Shown here piece by piece: positions 26,113 through 34,301 of a stretch of DNA of 57,802 nt. The stretch comes from Calothrix brevissima NIES-22. Its GTDB lineage: Bacteria > Cyanobacteriota > Cyanobacteriia > Cyanobacteriales > Nostocaceae. Both the position numbers and the translations under genes were made by a program. The DNA lies in contig NZ_AP018212.1 of NCBI RefSeq assembly GCF_002367995.1, forward strand, positions 1 through 57,802, read 5' to 3'. The first letter of the stretch is position 1. Each line of letters opens with the position of its first letter. A model generated the notes under the pieces. It made no database searches. It was not told where the DNA came from and was given only the letters and a program-made list of their open reading frames with translations.

Positions 26113-26825
26113 GGTTTCGGTATAGACATCTGTGTAGTCGGAGTTTCTAAAGCAGGCGAATATGCGAACTGTAATTACACCTGAAAGAATCGAGTTGCCA
26201 CCTGGCACAGTTGTAAGGATGTTGGGATCTTGGCAAGACTATCAAATACTGAGTCAGCAACTTGGAGATCGCTGCTCCCCTCGCATTAAATACCGACCTG
26301 GAGAGATTTGGCTGATGGCACCGCTACCAGAGTATGGAAGAGATGCAAGCTTGCTGGCAGATATTGCGAAGGTGTTGCTGGATCATTTAGAGCAAAGATA
26401 CGATTCATTTACGCCCATTACCATGAGCTTGCCAGAAGTCAGCGGCATTGAGCCTGACTTTTGCTTTTATATTGAAAATTGGAGATCCGTAGTAGGTAAA
26501 AGCCGTATCGACTGGCAAAGTGACCCTCCACCAGATTTAGTGATAGAGGTAGATGTTACTAGTTATACCGATATTAATGACTATCTCCCTTATAAAGTGC
26601 CAGAGGTTTGGCTATTAAAGAATAAGCAGCTATTAGTTTATAGATTGCAGGGTGAAAATTACGTAATTACAGAAAGCAGCTATTTCCCTAACGTAAGAGA
26701 AATTGTGCAGCAATGCCTTCAAATTGCCAACGAGCAAACAACAAGTGAGGCGATTCGGTGGTTAAGAAACGTGTTGCGTGGGTAAAGAAGCTGTCCGGTT
26801 CGCCGCTTGGTTTCCGTATAGACAT
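26113..26825. repeat. 17-bp direct repeat flanking the Uma2 gene
   Basis: GGTTTCGGTATAGACAT at 26113-26129 and GGTTTCCGTATAGACAT at 26809-26825 differ at one base. One lies 33 bp before the Uma2 start, the other 24 bp after its stop. Both are preceded by GTAAAG. They could be the scars of an insertion that brought the gene in, or promoter-like copies. Confidence 0.45.
26162..26785 (+). CDS. Uma2-family (DUF820) endonuclease-like protein
   Basis: 207 aa, full length for the family. The PD-(D/E)XK core is visible: GIEPDFCFYI (Asp), PPPDLVIEVDVTS (Asp and Glu), and YKVPEVWLLKNKQLLVYRL, which closes the fold. Uma2 proteins are strongly expanded in cyanobacteria; their biological task is unsettled (nuclease or transposase-derived). 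The gene stands alone, flanked by a near-identical 17-bp direct repeat. Confidence 0.85.
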   Translation: MRTVITPERIELPPGTVVRMLGSWQDYQILSQQLGDRCSPRIKYRPGEIWLMAPLPEYGRDASLLADIAKVLLDHLEQRYDSFTPITMSLPEVSGIEPDFCFYIENWRSVVGKSRIDWQSDPPPDLVIEVDVTSYTDINDYLPYKVPEVWLLKNKQLLVYRLQGENYVITESSYFPNVREIVQQCLQIANEQTTSEAIRWLRNVLRG

Positions 26826-27153
26826 AGTATAGAAGCAGGTGTAGACTGCCGTTTCTGGTTTACCAGGGGTGAAAATCTTGGACTGGGGCTGCTGGGCAGC
26901 GTTGCTATCACTTTTCGGTCAATTGATATCAATTGCTCCTAAATTTGGTATAGCATCCGGCTTTTATAGTGTATCCAGCACACTCAGCCAGCGACTTAAG
27001 TAAAACTTATCAATCAACGAGAGAATGAGGGGTGTGGGCGGTGCGATTGATAAGTCTGGATTAAGTGTGTGGAGTCACTGACGAAAGAATAACCTTTCCA
27101 GGGATAATGAAGTGTAATAGTAGCTTTCTACTCATCACACACCGATCCCCTGT
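26786..27153. other. Upstream region of the recombinase, with an inverted repeat
   Basis: A 368-bp non-coding stretch. Perfect 11-bp arms ACTTATCAATC (27005-27015) and GATTGATAAGT (27045-27055) are separated by 29 bp. They sit ~100 bp upstream of a tyrosine recombinase gene, where a resolution (dif/res-like) or autoregulatory site would be expected. The spacing is longer than the 6-8 bp of a classic Xer core, so the site may be accessory rather than the crossover core. Confidence 0.4.
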
Positions 27154-28011
27154 ATGAGAACGCTGAGAGAGTTGGTAGAAGAGTGGTTGGACGTGCATCA
27201 CGGTAAAACTAGGGCTTCTTATCAAAATACCATTCACAAGTTTCTAAGTTTTACATCGGTGGAAGCGATCGCCGACATTCAGATTCGTCATGTCCGGGAA
27301 TGGTTAGATTCTCTGCAAGAGGCAGACACGACTAAGGTTAAGCATCTCAATATCCTTAAGGCGTTTTTTTCCTATGTGACCAGTTTGGAGAAACCGCCGA
27401 TTTCTCGTAGCCCAATCCCCAAGCAGTTCAAGTTGCCCAAGCCGAAAGATACTTTGGTGGAGCGTATTCTTACGCCAGAAGATGTGGATGCGATGATTGC
27501 GGCGACGACTGACAAGCGCAATCGGTTAATTTTAAAGACTTTGTATTTAACTGGGATTCGGGTTTCTGAGTTGTGCGGGTTGCGTTGGAAAGATGCGATC
27601 TCTTCTCGTGGGGGCGGTGGGCAGATTAATGTTTATGGCAAAGGTGGGCGTACTCGTAGAGTTCATGTACCCCAGGAGCTATGGCTCTCCTTAATGTCAC
27701 TGCGCGGTGAAGCGTTGAAGGATGCGCCAGTGTTTGCCAGTGCTAAGGGTAGACCCTTAGCCCCTTCTCATATTGACCGGGTGGTGAAACGGGCGGCGGC
27801 AGCGGCAGAATTAGAGAATGCCATGAATGTTTCAGCGCACTGGTTTAGGCACAGTCATGCTACCCATGCTTTAGATGAAGGTGTTCCAGTGCATTTGGTG
27901 CAGGCTACTTTAGGGCATACAAGCTTGGATACTACGAGTAAATATTTGCACGTAAGCCCTGATAGAAGTTCTGGGGAAGTTTTAGTTAAGCGATGGTCTG
28001 AGCCTTTTTAA
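27154..28011 (+). CDS. Tyrosine recombinase/integrase (XerC/D-like)
   Basis: 285 aa with the usual two domains. The N-terminal SAM-like core-binding domain covers ~1-95 (EWLDVHHGKTRASYQNTIHKF). The catalytic domain has all key residues: Arg in TGIRVSELCGLRW, Lys in YGKGGRTRRV, HWFRHSHATH (HxxR), His in LGHTSLDTTSKY, and the Tyr nucleophile in that same motif. It may resolve plasmid multimers, as Xer proteins do, or move a cassette; no att sites are evident. A 7-bp-stem hairpin follows the gene. Confidence 0.9.
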   Translation: MRTLRELVEEWLDVHHGKTRASYQNTIHKFLSFTSVEAIADIQIRHVREWLDSLQEADTTKVKHLNILKAFFSYVTSLEKPPISRSPIPKQFKLPKPKDTLVERILTPEDVDAMIAATTDKRNRLILKTLYLTGIRVSELCGLRWKDAISSRGGGGQINVYGKGGRTRRVHVPQELWLSLMSLRGEALKDAPVFASAKGRPLAPSHIDRVVKRAAAAAELENAMNVSAHWFRHSHATHALDEGVPVHLVQATLGHTSLDTTSKYLHVSPDRSSGEVLVKRWSEPF

Positions 28012-28015
28012 ATTA

Positions 28016-28037
28016 GACTTCAATGCGAGGTGAAGTC
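28016..28037. terminator. Possible terminator after the recombinase
   Basis: GACTTCA (28016-28022) pairs with TGAAGTC (28031-28037) around an 8-nt loop, starting 5 bp after the recombinase stop. No strong T-run follows, so the call is modest. Confidence 0.4.
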
Positions 28038-28153
28038 CTATTAAGCTAATCGTCATTTATTTTTCCGGGATGAGTCGCTTGTAGTAAGCGGTTCAGCCTT
28101 GGGGTTATGCAACTTAAATGCTCATTAGCATAGCACTTGTTTTAGGAGCAAAA

Positions 28154-28219
28154 ATGAAGTATCGTCAATTCTTAATCGATAGACTTGGTATCATTTTTGA
28201 TTGTACGACCATCATGTGA
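28154..28219 (+). CDS. 21-codon leader ORF coupled to the HipA-like gene
   Basis: ATG 28154 follows TAGGAG, a better ribosome-binding site than any in front of the HipA-like start. It encodes MKYRQFLIDRLGIIFDCTTIM and stops with TGA at 28217-28219. That stop overlaps the GTG start of the next gene (28216-28218) as GTGA. This looks like a translational coupling device. It could alternatively be a worn-down N-terminal gene remnant. Confidence 0.45.
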   Translation: MKYRQFLIDRLGIIFDCTTIM

Positions 28220-28998
28220 ACTACAGAGCAAGTTTAGAAGAACAAGATAGGGCAAGATGGAAGTTATCTTTAGAAAGTTTCCTCAAAAACCCTGAAGAGC
28301 CAGTACTTATAACTGCTCTTCGGCGTGCATTGAATTCTTCATCTCGTCCAGTTTTTGCTAGGGGAATTGACAAATGTGAGTATATTGTTAAAGGGCGGCA
28401 AGCTGGGCGGCAAATTATCAATGATCAGGTTGTAGCCCGATTGGGTTTGGCAATGGGAGCGCCAGTAGGTAAGCCGCAAATTGTTGAAATTTCACCAGAA
28501 CTACTTGAATTAGATCCAGCATTTTCTTTCCTCATTCCTGGCAAGGCACATGGGACTCACTTCATCCCTGACTGTTTTGATGATCGTGACGCGAGCAAAT
28601 ATAAGGATCACTCAGGAAATCGAGAACGATTTGCTTTGTTGAGTGTATTATTTGGTTGGGTTCATAGCCGAGATGAGCAATTTATTTATCAAACAATCCA
28701 CCCAAATTTAGTCTATTCTGTAGATCATGGTCGCTTCTTTCCAGGCGGATATGCTTGGACAGCCGAATCCCTACAAAATGCTTCTGAGGCTGAGGTAGAC
28801 CGTAAACTTATTTTAAGTTGTAGTTTAACAAATCATGAGATTAAACAAGCACTTTCTGCTCTTGAGGCAGTTAAAGAGGAAACGATTATCCAAGCAGTGG
28901 CTAGCCCTCCTGATGAGTGGGAGATTACAATAGATGAGCGAATAGTTATGGTAGAGTACTTGATAAAACGTCAGCGATTCTTGCTGAAATCCCTTTAG
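28216..28998 (+). CDS. HipA_2-type kinase-like protein
   Basis: 260 aa from GTG 28216; a TTG five codons upstream in frame is an alternative. The sequence fits the HipA-like kinase family found next to DUF3037 proteins: EYIVKGRQAGRQIINDQVVARLGLAMGAP holds the ATP-binding Lys and a helix, and NRERFALLSVLFGWVHSRDEQFIY plus LVYSVDHGRFF form the catalytic and metal-binding part (Asp in HSRDEQF, Asp in SVDHG). HipA kinases phosphorylate tRNA synthetases in toxin-antitoxin systems; HipA_2 targets are not known. The DUF3037 gene follows 28 bp downstream. Confidence 0.75.
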   Translation: MNYRASLEEQDRARWKLSLESFLKNPEEPVLITALRRALNSSSRPVFARGIDKCEYIVKGRQAGRQIINDQVVARLGLAMGAPVGKPQIVEISPELLELDPAFSFLIPGKAHGTHFIPDCFDDRDASKYKDHSGNRERFALLSVLFGWVHSRDEQFIYQTIHPNLVYSVDHGRFFPGGYAWTAESLQNASEAEVDRKLILSCSLTNHEIKQALSALEAVKEETIIQAVASPPDEWEITIDERIVMVEYLIKRQRFLLKSL

Positions 28999-29026
28999 GC
29001 AGAGTGTTTTGAGGGGAGTTAGCGAT

Positions 29027-29905
29027 ATGGCAAGTAGATACAGTGTAATTCAGTACGTTCCTGATCCAATTGCGGATGAGCGAATTAATATTGGAGTGGT
29101 TGCTTTTAATAACAATGCCGTCCGAGTACGCTTTGTGAGCAACTGGGAACGAGTGCGCCGTTTTGGGTTGAAAGATATTGAATTCTTAAAAGATTTTGCT
29201 CATCAGATGAAGAATGAGGCGGAAGAAGGTCTTCTTTTTCCGTGTGACAACTTTAATGGATTGTCTAACCTAGAACGAATTTCAAAAATAACACAAGGAT
29301 GGATCAACAGCATTCAGCTCACAGAGCCTCGCGCTTCACTGGATACTGTGGATGAATTGCTAGAAGATATTGCTAATACTTATTTGCGTGAACAAAACCT
29401 TGAATTAGAGCCTAAAGTTAAAGTTCGTGATCGCCAAGCTGCTGCAAAAATTGTTAGATCTAAAACACGCGATGTGCTAAAGCGAGAATTTGGAGATCAA
29501 GCCAAAGAATTGCTAAGAAAAGATTATGAAATAGCTGGAACCAAGACAAATAATAAGTTTGATGTTGTTGTCGCTAATGGTAGACCTTACTTTGCAGCAC
29601 ATGGTCTCTCTTTTGAAGTTGATATACCTGATACATTAAAAGATGCTGTTCTTTGGCGGATTTCAGATATTAAGAGTTGTCTACCTAATTTTCCGCTAGC
29701 AATTTTTGTACTTCCACCAAAATTAGGTCAACACCACTATAAGCAGATTGAAGACACATATCAGAAAACTATCACTACCTATAAAGCAATGGGAGCAGAC
29801 ATTGTTCAAGAGAATGATGTAGAACCTTGGGTAACGAACCAACTTGCAAATGTAACTGGACAATTAGGAGAGCGGTTTTTTTTGGGGGAGATAGATGACA
29901 ATTAA
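29027..29905 (+). CDS. DUF3037 protein, partner of the HipA-like kinase
   Basis: 292 aa. The ATG at 29027 is chosen because GGGGAG lies 8-9 nt upstream and the protein then starts MASRYSVIQYVPDPIADERINIGVV, the conserved DUF3037 opening. The family is regularly found beside HipA_2 kinases, so it is likely the cognate antitoxin or substrate adaptor. The C-terminal half contains KFDVVVANGRPYFAAHGLSF, which is nuclease-like in outline but without a clear catalytic set. A ~145-bp gap follows, with convergent transcription beyond it. Confidence 0.75.
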   Translation: MASRYSVIQYVPDPIADERINIGVVAFNNNAVRVRFVSNWERVRRFGLKDIEFLKDFAHQMKNEAEEGLLFPCDNFNGLSNLERISKITQGWINSIQLTEPRASLDTVDELLEDIANTYLREQNLELEPKVKVRDRQAAAKIVRSKTRDVLKREFGDQAKELLRKDYEIAGTKTNNKFDVVVANGRPYFAAHGLSFEVDIPDTLKDAVLWRISDIKSCLPNFPLAIFVLPPKLGQHHYKQIEDTYQKTITTYKAMGADIVQENDVEPWVTNQLANVTGQLGERFFLGEIDDN

Positions 29906-30051
29906 ACAATGATTTTAAAGACTAACCAATCTCTTCAATCGTCACAGACATGATGATGAGAGCATTTTGTCGTATAAGGCAGGTATAACGACATTTCGGC
30001 TAGGAAGGAAGAAGTACTCGACTAATGATCTCCACATCACGTAATTGTTTT

Positions 30052-32277
30052 TTAATCTTGCAAGTCTATATCATCTTCCAATTCTTCAGCAGTGTCTGAG
30101 TAATTGAACATGAATACAAACTTGTTTTTAGGCAGAACTAAGGTTGGAAGATAGAACGGGAAACCTTCCCAGTCATCTTCTTTTCTACCTTGTTCCAAAA
30201 TGACAATAAGTGTAGGAACATTAGGATATTCTTGCTTTGCTTTATTTACCCATTCAGGGCTAGTAAAACCAGAAGTTCCTCTCCACGTTCCTGACCCATC
30301 TTTTGCTGGTCTATTTTTTAATCTAAGTCCCTTGCCTTTTGTTTCTTTTCCCCGACGAACATTGAGCCGTCCGTGCTGAATACCAGCCGTATTCTTCATG
30401 GCCTTGAGTACCTCTTGAACTCGTCTATCCTCCCAGGGATAATTACCAGCAGGGCGACTTGGCATATATGATAAGATTTTCAGTAAAAAGTCAATATCTG
30501 CTTCATATAGCATATCTTCATCGCTATACGGCTCTAAAAGCTTGGTTAAATGCTCCGTATGCTCCTTAATTTCCGAAGCTTTCCAGAGTGGATCTGGGGG
30601 GAAAATAGCTTTGCCAGGTGTAAAAGCATTAATTGCTGCTGGATTTAAGACATTAGAACGAGTTGGTTTCAGTTTTGAACCTACCCAAACGGGCTGAATA
30701 TTAATATTATTAGGGTCATCACCTATAGCTTGGCGCATTCCCTCATCAGCTTCATGAATTGCTCGGAAATCTTCTAAAATATGCTGAGGCAGAAAAAGGC
30801 GAGTCACATCAAGCAGTTCCTGACGATAACCAAACATGCGTGCGTGCTGATGAACTGTATCCATCGTCTTTTGTTTGGCATCACGTCCGTAATAAGTAAT
30901 CATTAATCCCTCAATAGTGACACCACGCCCTAGTCTATTACCCCCTATAAGAATGTTCATTCCTGGGCTATACTTTAGTTCTTTATCCGGATTGCTAGCA
31001 TCAATGACCTTTGGGATGGCATTTCGTAGTTCATGCTCTAGCTCTATAACTAAATCATTGAGTGGTGGTAGATTTTTGGCTGTTTCACTTAACTCTGTAT
31101 AGGCTTGATTTAGCCACTTCAGTGCTTCTTCACGTTTTGTAGCAGATAGCTTTCCTCGAAGAGCCTTATCAAGCTCCACAACAAAGCCCCGAATAACCTT
31201 TTCTAACGTGCTATGAGTAATGCGCTTGTGGTCAATATGAGCCAGAAAAGAGTATTTCGCATCTGAATTTTTTGCAGATTTTATCTTATATATTGAACCT
31301 AAAAAGAAACAGCATAAAGATAGTCTCAATCCAGGAGGAATATCCCAATTATTGCCAGGGTTGATCTTTCCGCCCTGTTTTTTTAATTTATCTAACTCTT
31401 CTAGTTCAACTTTTATACAGCAATATTTGCTGTTATCAGAAAAAAATAAATCTCCTCCAATATAACTATCACCAGGTTGAGGAAGAGCAGCACAGAAAAC
31501 TGGTTTACAGGGATGATTAATATTTTGTAGTAGAAGGCTTTGAGGAGTTGCGGTAATCTGCAAATATATATGATTAGCTACCTCTTTCCGAATATTGCCA
31601 ATTTTTTCAAAAATCGCACTATCTGGAACTGTATCTTTACCTTTTTTAGCCTGTTTTGCTTCGTTAGTATTTGGGCTGGCATTATCAGCTTCATCGTCAA
31701 ATATGAGAGTGGGTACACTACTAGCTTTAGCAGACTTGAGAACTTTCAATAAATTATCAAGGTGGCTTTTATTCTTTGTAGATACTAGGACAACACCAGT
31801 ATCTTTGATATAATCAAGTAATTGGTTAGTTGCAAAGTCTTCTGGATCATTTCTCCATTGCTGCCAATTAAAAACAACTGGCCCACCTTTAAGTTGATCT
31901 GCAAAACGACCCGCAGTTTGTTCGCCTAAGCATGTATTATCAGAAGTCAACACAATGAAACAACGGAAATGGTTAGCCTGAGCAAGTGCCAGTGTAGCAA
32001 TAGTAGTATTAGTTTTACCACTTTGGACTTTGCCATAAATTAGTCCGGTAGTACCATCAGCTATTTTTCCTTTGTGAGGCTGACTAACAATACCTGTACC
32101 TGTAGTACCGACATCACCATAACCAAAAGTTTTCGAGTAAACATCAACGCAATTCTGAACGACTTCAACAGCAGTTTGTTTCAATTGCTCTGCTGCTGTA
32201 TCTCCAATTTTGTTTTTAAGTCTATCAATAACCTTATTAATACAATATCCATCCGTTGCAATATCTATCTTACTCAT
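30052..32277 (-). CDS. Z1-domain helicase-like ATPase
   Basis: 741 aa from ATG 32277, which lies 10 bp after the upstream gene's stop and gives MSKIDIATDG; the frame also runs on upstream. Superfamily-2-like motifs are present: Walker A GLIYGKVQSGKTNTT (~90), DEAD-like LIFDDEADNASP (~195), ITATPQSLLLQ (~240), and GGNRLGRGVTIEGLMITYYGR with QHARMFGYR (~480-515) as the C-terminal helicase motifs. This is the PF10593 Z1 signature. Z1 proteins are known from predicted restriction-like systems with a GHKL ATPase, methyltransferase and PD-(D/E)XK partner. None of those sits directly next to it; a GHKL protein lies ~9 kb away. Confidence 0.85.
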   Translation of the reverse strand: MSKIDIATDGYCINKVIDRLKNKIGDTAAEQLKQTAVEVVQNCVDVYSKTFGYGDVGTTGTGIVSQPHKGKIADGTTGLIYGKVQSGKTNTTIATLALAQANHFRCFIVLTSDNTCLGEQTAGRFADQLKGGPVVFNWQQWRNDPEDFATNQLLDYIKDTGVVLVSTKNKSHLDNLLKVLKSAKASSVPTLIFDDEADNASPNTNEAKQAKKGKDTVPDSAIFEKIGNIRKEVANHIYLQITATPQSLLLQNINHPCKPVFCAALPQPGDSYIGGDLFFSDNSKYCCIKVELEELDKLKKQGGKINPGNNWDIPPGLRLSLCCFFLGSIYKIKSAKNSDAKYSFLAHIDHKRITHSTLEKVIRGFVVELDKALRGKLSATKREEALKWLNQAYTELSETAKNLPPLNDLVIELEHELRNAIPKVIDASNPDKELKYSPGMNILIGGNRLGRGVTIEGLMITYYGRDAKQKTMDTVHQHARMFGYRQELLDVTRLFLPQHILEDFRAIHEADEGMRQAIGDDPNNINIQPVWVGSKLKPTRSNVLNPAAINAFTPGKAIFPPDPLWKASEIKEHTEHLTKLLEPYSDEDMLYEADIDFLLKILSYMPSRPAGNYPWEDRRVQEVLKAMKNTAGIQHGRLNVRRGKETKGKGLRLKNRPAKDGSGTWRGTSGFTSPEWVNKAKQEYPNVPTLIVILEQGRKEDDWEGFPFYLPTLVLPKNKFVFMFNYSDTAEELEDDIDLQD

Positions 32278-32287
32278 CGGTGTTGTC

Positions 32288-32755
32288 TTAGTTGGAAAAA
32301 AGTACACGAGGCCAGTTATTTTGAGGCACTGTCTGATCCATCTGTTGTCTACCTGGGCCACTTATATGATAGCTACCATGTGTCTTTCGAGACACAGATA
32401 TGTGTTGACCAGCCATACCAGCATTTTTGTCCAATATACTCCAAAGCCTTTCCTGAGAGATGCAAGAGATGCCGTCTTTATGACAGATAAATGCCAAAAA
32501 TACTGAAAAATCGTTGTATTTACTATACAGGGTATCCAAGGCTAATTCTTCTTGACTACTGAAGGTAAAAGACCAGGCTGATTTGGGTTTTTTAGAAACC
32601 TTAAAGAGAATAGCCGATTTACGGCTCTCAGTTTCCACTAGATAAATGGATGAATGTATCGAAGATGCGTGACTTATTGTGAGGCGCTCTCCATGATCAA
32701 TTAGCCGTAAAAACGCAGCGCCATGAAGGAATTCCTGATCATTGATCATTGTCAA
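32288..32755 (-). CDS. Unknown protein upstream of Z1 (155 aa)
   Basis: Same strand as the Z1 gene and 10 bp upstream of its start, so certainly co-transcribed. The protein appears well folded: a strand pair (SIYLVETESRKSAILFKVSK), a Trp-containing block (SAWSFTFSSQEELALDTL), a Cys/His-rich block (FLAFICHKDGISCIS) and a basic C-terminus (QHISVSRKTHGSYHISG, PGR). I do not recognise the family. It may be the small partner that gives the Z1 ATPase its target. Confidence 0.6.
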   Translation of the reverse strand: MTMINDQEFLHGAAFLRLIDHGERLTISHASSIHSSIYLVETESRKSAILFKVSKKPKSAWSFTFSSQEELALDTLYSKYNDFSVFLAFICHKDGISCISQERLWSILDKNAGMAGQHISVSRKTHGSYHISGPGRQQMDQTVPQNNWPRVLFSN

Positions 32756-32955
32756 ATCTGGGCAAGGTCAGTTCAGGGGAGATAAATACAGTCTGGTTAG
32801 TCATTTAAACAGCAAAATCATTACCCTTAAGTAAATCATTATATTAAATATGTTAAATAAGTAACATATTATTGCGCTATTGCTTCACATTCTTTGCCAA
32901 CCTCCCCCAACTATAAATTGGTGATCGGGCTTTCGCTACACCTATCCTGACGAGC

Positions 32956-33186
32956 AATTTGTCCAGCAGCCTGCTGGACAAATTTTATTGGCAGATCGGC
33001 AGGGAGATTCTACAACGCCAGCAGGATGAAGGGTGGGGAATTAAAGTAATTGAGCGCATAGCCAAGGATTAAAAACGGGAGTTCCCGGATATAAGGGGAT
33101 TCTCCTCTCGTAACCTGAAATATATGCGGGCTTTCGTAGAAGCCTACCCTGACGAGCAAATTGTGCAGCAGCCTGCTGCACAATTT
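32956..33186. repeat. Two covarying 29-bp palindromes
   Basis: 32956-32984 is AATTTGTCCAGCAG-C-CTGCTGGACAAATT; 33158-33186 is AAATTGTGCAGCAG-C-CTGCTGCACAATTT. Both have perfect 14-bp arms and a 1-nt centre. They differ at two positions per arm, and each difference is matched in the other arm. Each is preceded by CTGACGAGCAA-like sequence, so a ~55-60-bp segment exists in two diverged tandem copies. Confidence 0.8.
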
Positions 33187-33240
33187 CCCTGGTTTCATAA
33201 CTGCGTTTTACTGGATCTATCCCATTATTTCCGGTCACCA
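32968..33240 (+). pseudogene. YhcG (DUF1016) nuclease N-terminal fragment with internal stop
   Basis: In one continuous frame the DNA reads FYWQIGREILQRQQDEGWGI, VIERIAKD, a TAA stop, KREFPDIRGFSSRNLKYM, RAFVEAYPDEQIVQQPAAQ and FPWFHNCVLLDLSHYF. This is the N-terminal DUF1016 region of YhcG proteins (YWeIGk.I, WG..vIe.La.DL, FP...GFS.rNL.yMr). The stop replaces the Leu of the usual KDLKREF. The C-terminal PD-(D/E)XK nuclease part is absent; the frame runs into the neighbouring leftward gene. An extra diverged piece of the same gene (YPDEQFVQQPAGQI) lies just upstream in another frame. Confidence 0.7.
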
Positions 33241-33241
33241 A

Positions 33242-34282
33242 TTACTTCTTCCAAACTGTCGGTGAGATAATGTTAGCTTCCTTGTCATCTAAATAGAAAT
33301 CGTAAACAGGTTCTCCTGATAAATAGCAGCGTAGCGGCTCAATAATTTTAGTGAATGGATTCCAAACTGCTGTTACAGTTCGTTTTGCTTTCTTTCTTTG
33401 CAATTCACATTGAATATGTACCGTAGGTAAATGAATAATCATGGCACTGTGCAACCAAGCTTCCACACTCATTGCGTAACGCTCTTGGATATCTAACAAT
33501 TTTCTTTCTAACTCTCTATTAGTGGCTTCAATTCGTGCTAGTTCCTTATCTTTATCATCACCCTCCAAATGTTTTGACACAATCTTGTTGCGAATTTCTG
33601 AGCTGATTGTATTGTAATAAGCCTTGAGTCTGTCTTCATCTCTAGCTCTAGCTCTTGTTAATTTAGCCTGCCAATTCTCTAGAGATGTTCCAATCAATAT
33701 TGCACTTTGATGTTCGATTAATTTCAACAACTCATCAAGAGGCATAGATAATGGTGTTTCTTGATTATCGATAGAAATTCTGTCAGACTCCCAGAACAAA
33801 GCATCACCGATTTCTACAGGTGTCACTCCTGTTAGTTCATTGATAATAAACGACACTAAACCAATTCTTTTTTCATCTGCATTCGCTGTGTAAGCCACAT
33901 TACACAGGATGTAACGAGTGATTTCTGGTTTAGCTTCTACAAAACGAATTAGACCATTTTGCACTACGAATCTCTCTGAGATGGTCTTTTCAAACCCTGT
34001 AGTTTTTAAATAGCCATCAAATTTCACACCCAAGGCACTAATCAGTCCTTTAGTAGCTAAGAGGTCTGATAATTTATTTAATACTTCTGAATGATAGGTA
34101 ACAAAAACACTTTGAGGTACATCGACTTTAGTGGTAAATGTAACTTCTTCGGGAAGGGAAAGAAGGGATGCTATATTTTCAGTTAATAACGCATTTAAAA
34201 TGTGTTCACTAGCAGGTTCTGCTATTCCGTCATGCAGAGAAACAATTTTTTCTAAGGTTGCAATAATCGGGTCGGAAATCAT
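33242..34282 (-). CDS. Unknown partner of a SNF2 helicase (346 aa)
   Basis: Second gene of a two-gene leftward operon; 19 bp separate it from the helicase. The N-terminal ~200 residues resemble a helicase-substrate part (EPASEHILNALLTENIASLL, GLVSFIINELTGVTPVEIG). A charged coiled coil follows at ~205-275 (KELARIEATNRELERKLLDIQERY), and the C-terminus (KAKRTVTAVWNPFTKIIEPLRC, then EPVYDFYLDD) looks like a small strand-rich domain. The same content occurs fused at the C-terminus of RapA-like helicases, so this is probably a split form of one long protein. Function not known. Confidence 0.6.
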   Translation of the reverse strand: MISDPIIATLEKIVSLHDGIAEPASEHILNALLTENIASLLSLPEEVTFTTKVDVPQSVFVTYHSEVLNKLSDLLATKGLISALGVKFDGYLKTTGFEKTISERFVVQNGLIRFVEAKPEITRYILCNVAYTANADEKRIGLVSFIINELTGVTPVEIGDALFWESDRISIDNQETPLSMPLDELLKLIEHQSAILIGTSLENWQAKLTRARARDEDRLKAYYNTISSEIRNKIVSKHLEGDDKDKELARIEATNRELERKLLDIQERYAMSVEAWLHSAMIIHLPTVHIQCELQRKKAKRTVTAVWNPFTKIIEPLRCYLSGEPVYDFYLDDKEANIISPTVWKK

Positions 34283-34301
34283 ATCTAATTAAATCAATTT
34301 C

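Larger units (their letters stand above)
32756..33241. other. Intergenic region holding a decayed gene and palindromes
   Basis: 486 bp between two leftward operons. The first part is AT-rich with a perfect 9-bp inverted repeat (AATATGTTA 32847-32855, TAACATATT 32862-32870), a possible operator or promoter element for the 155-aa/Z1 operon. The second part is a YhcG relic with two related palindromes, listed separately. Confidence 0.6.
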
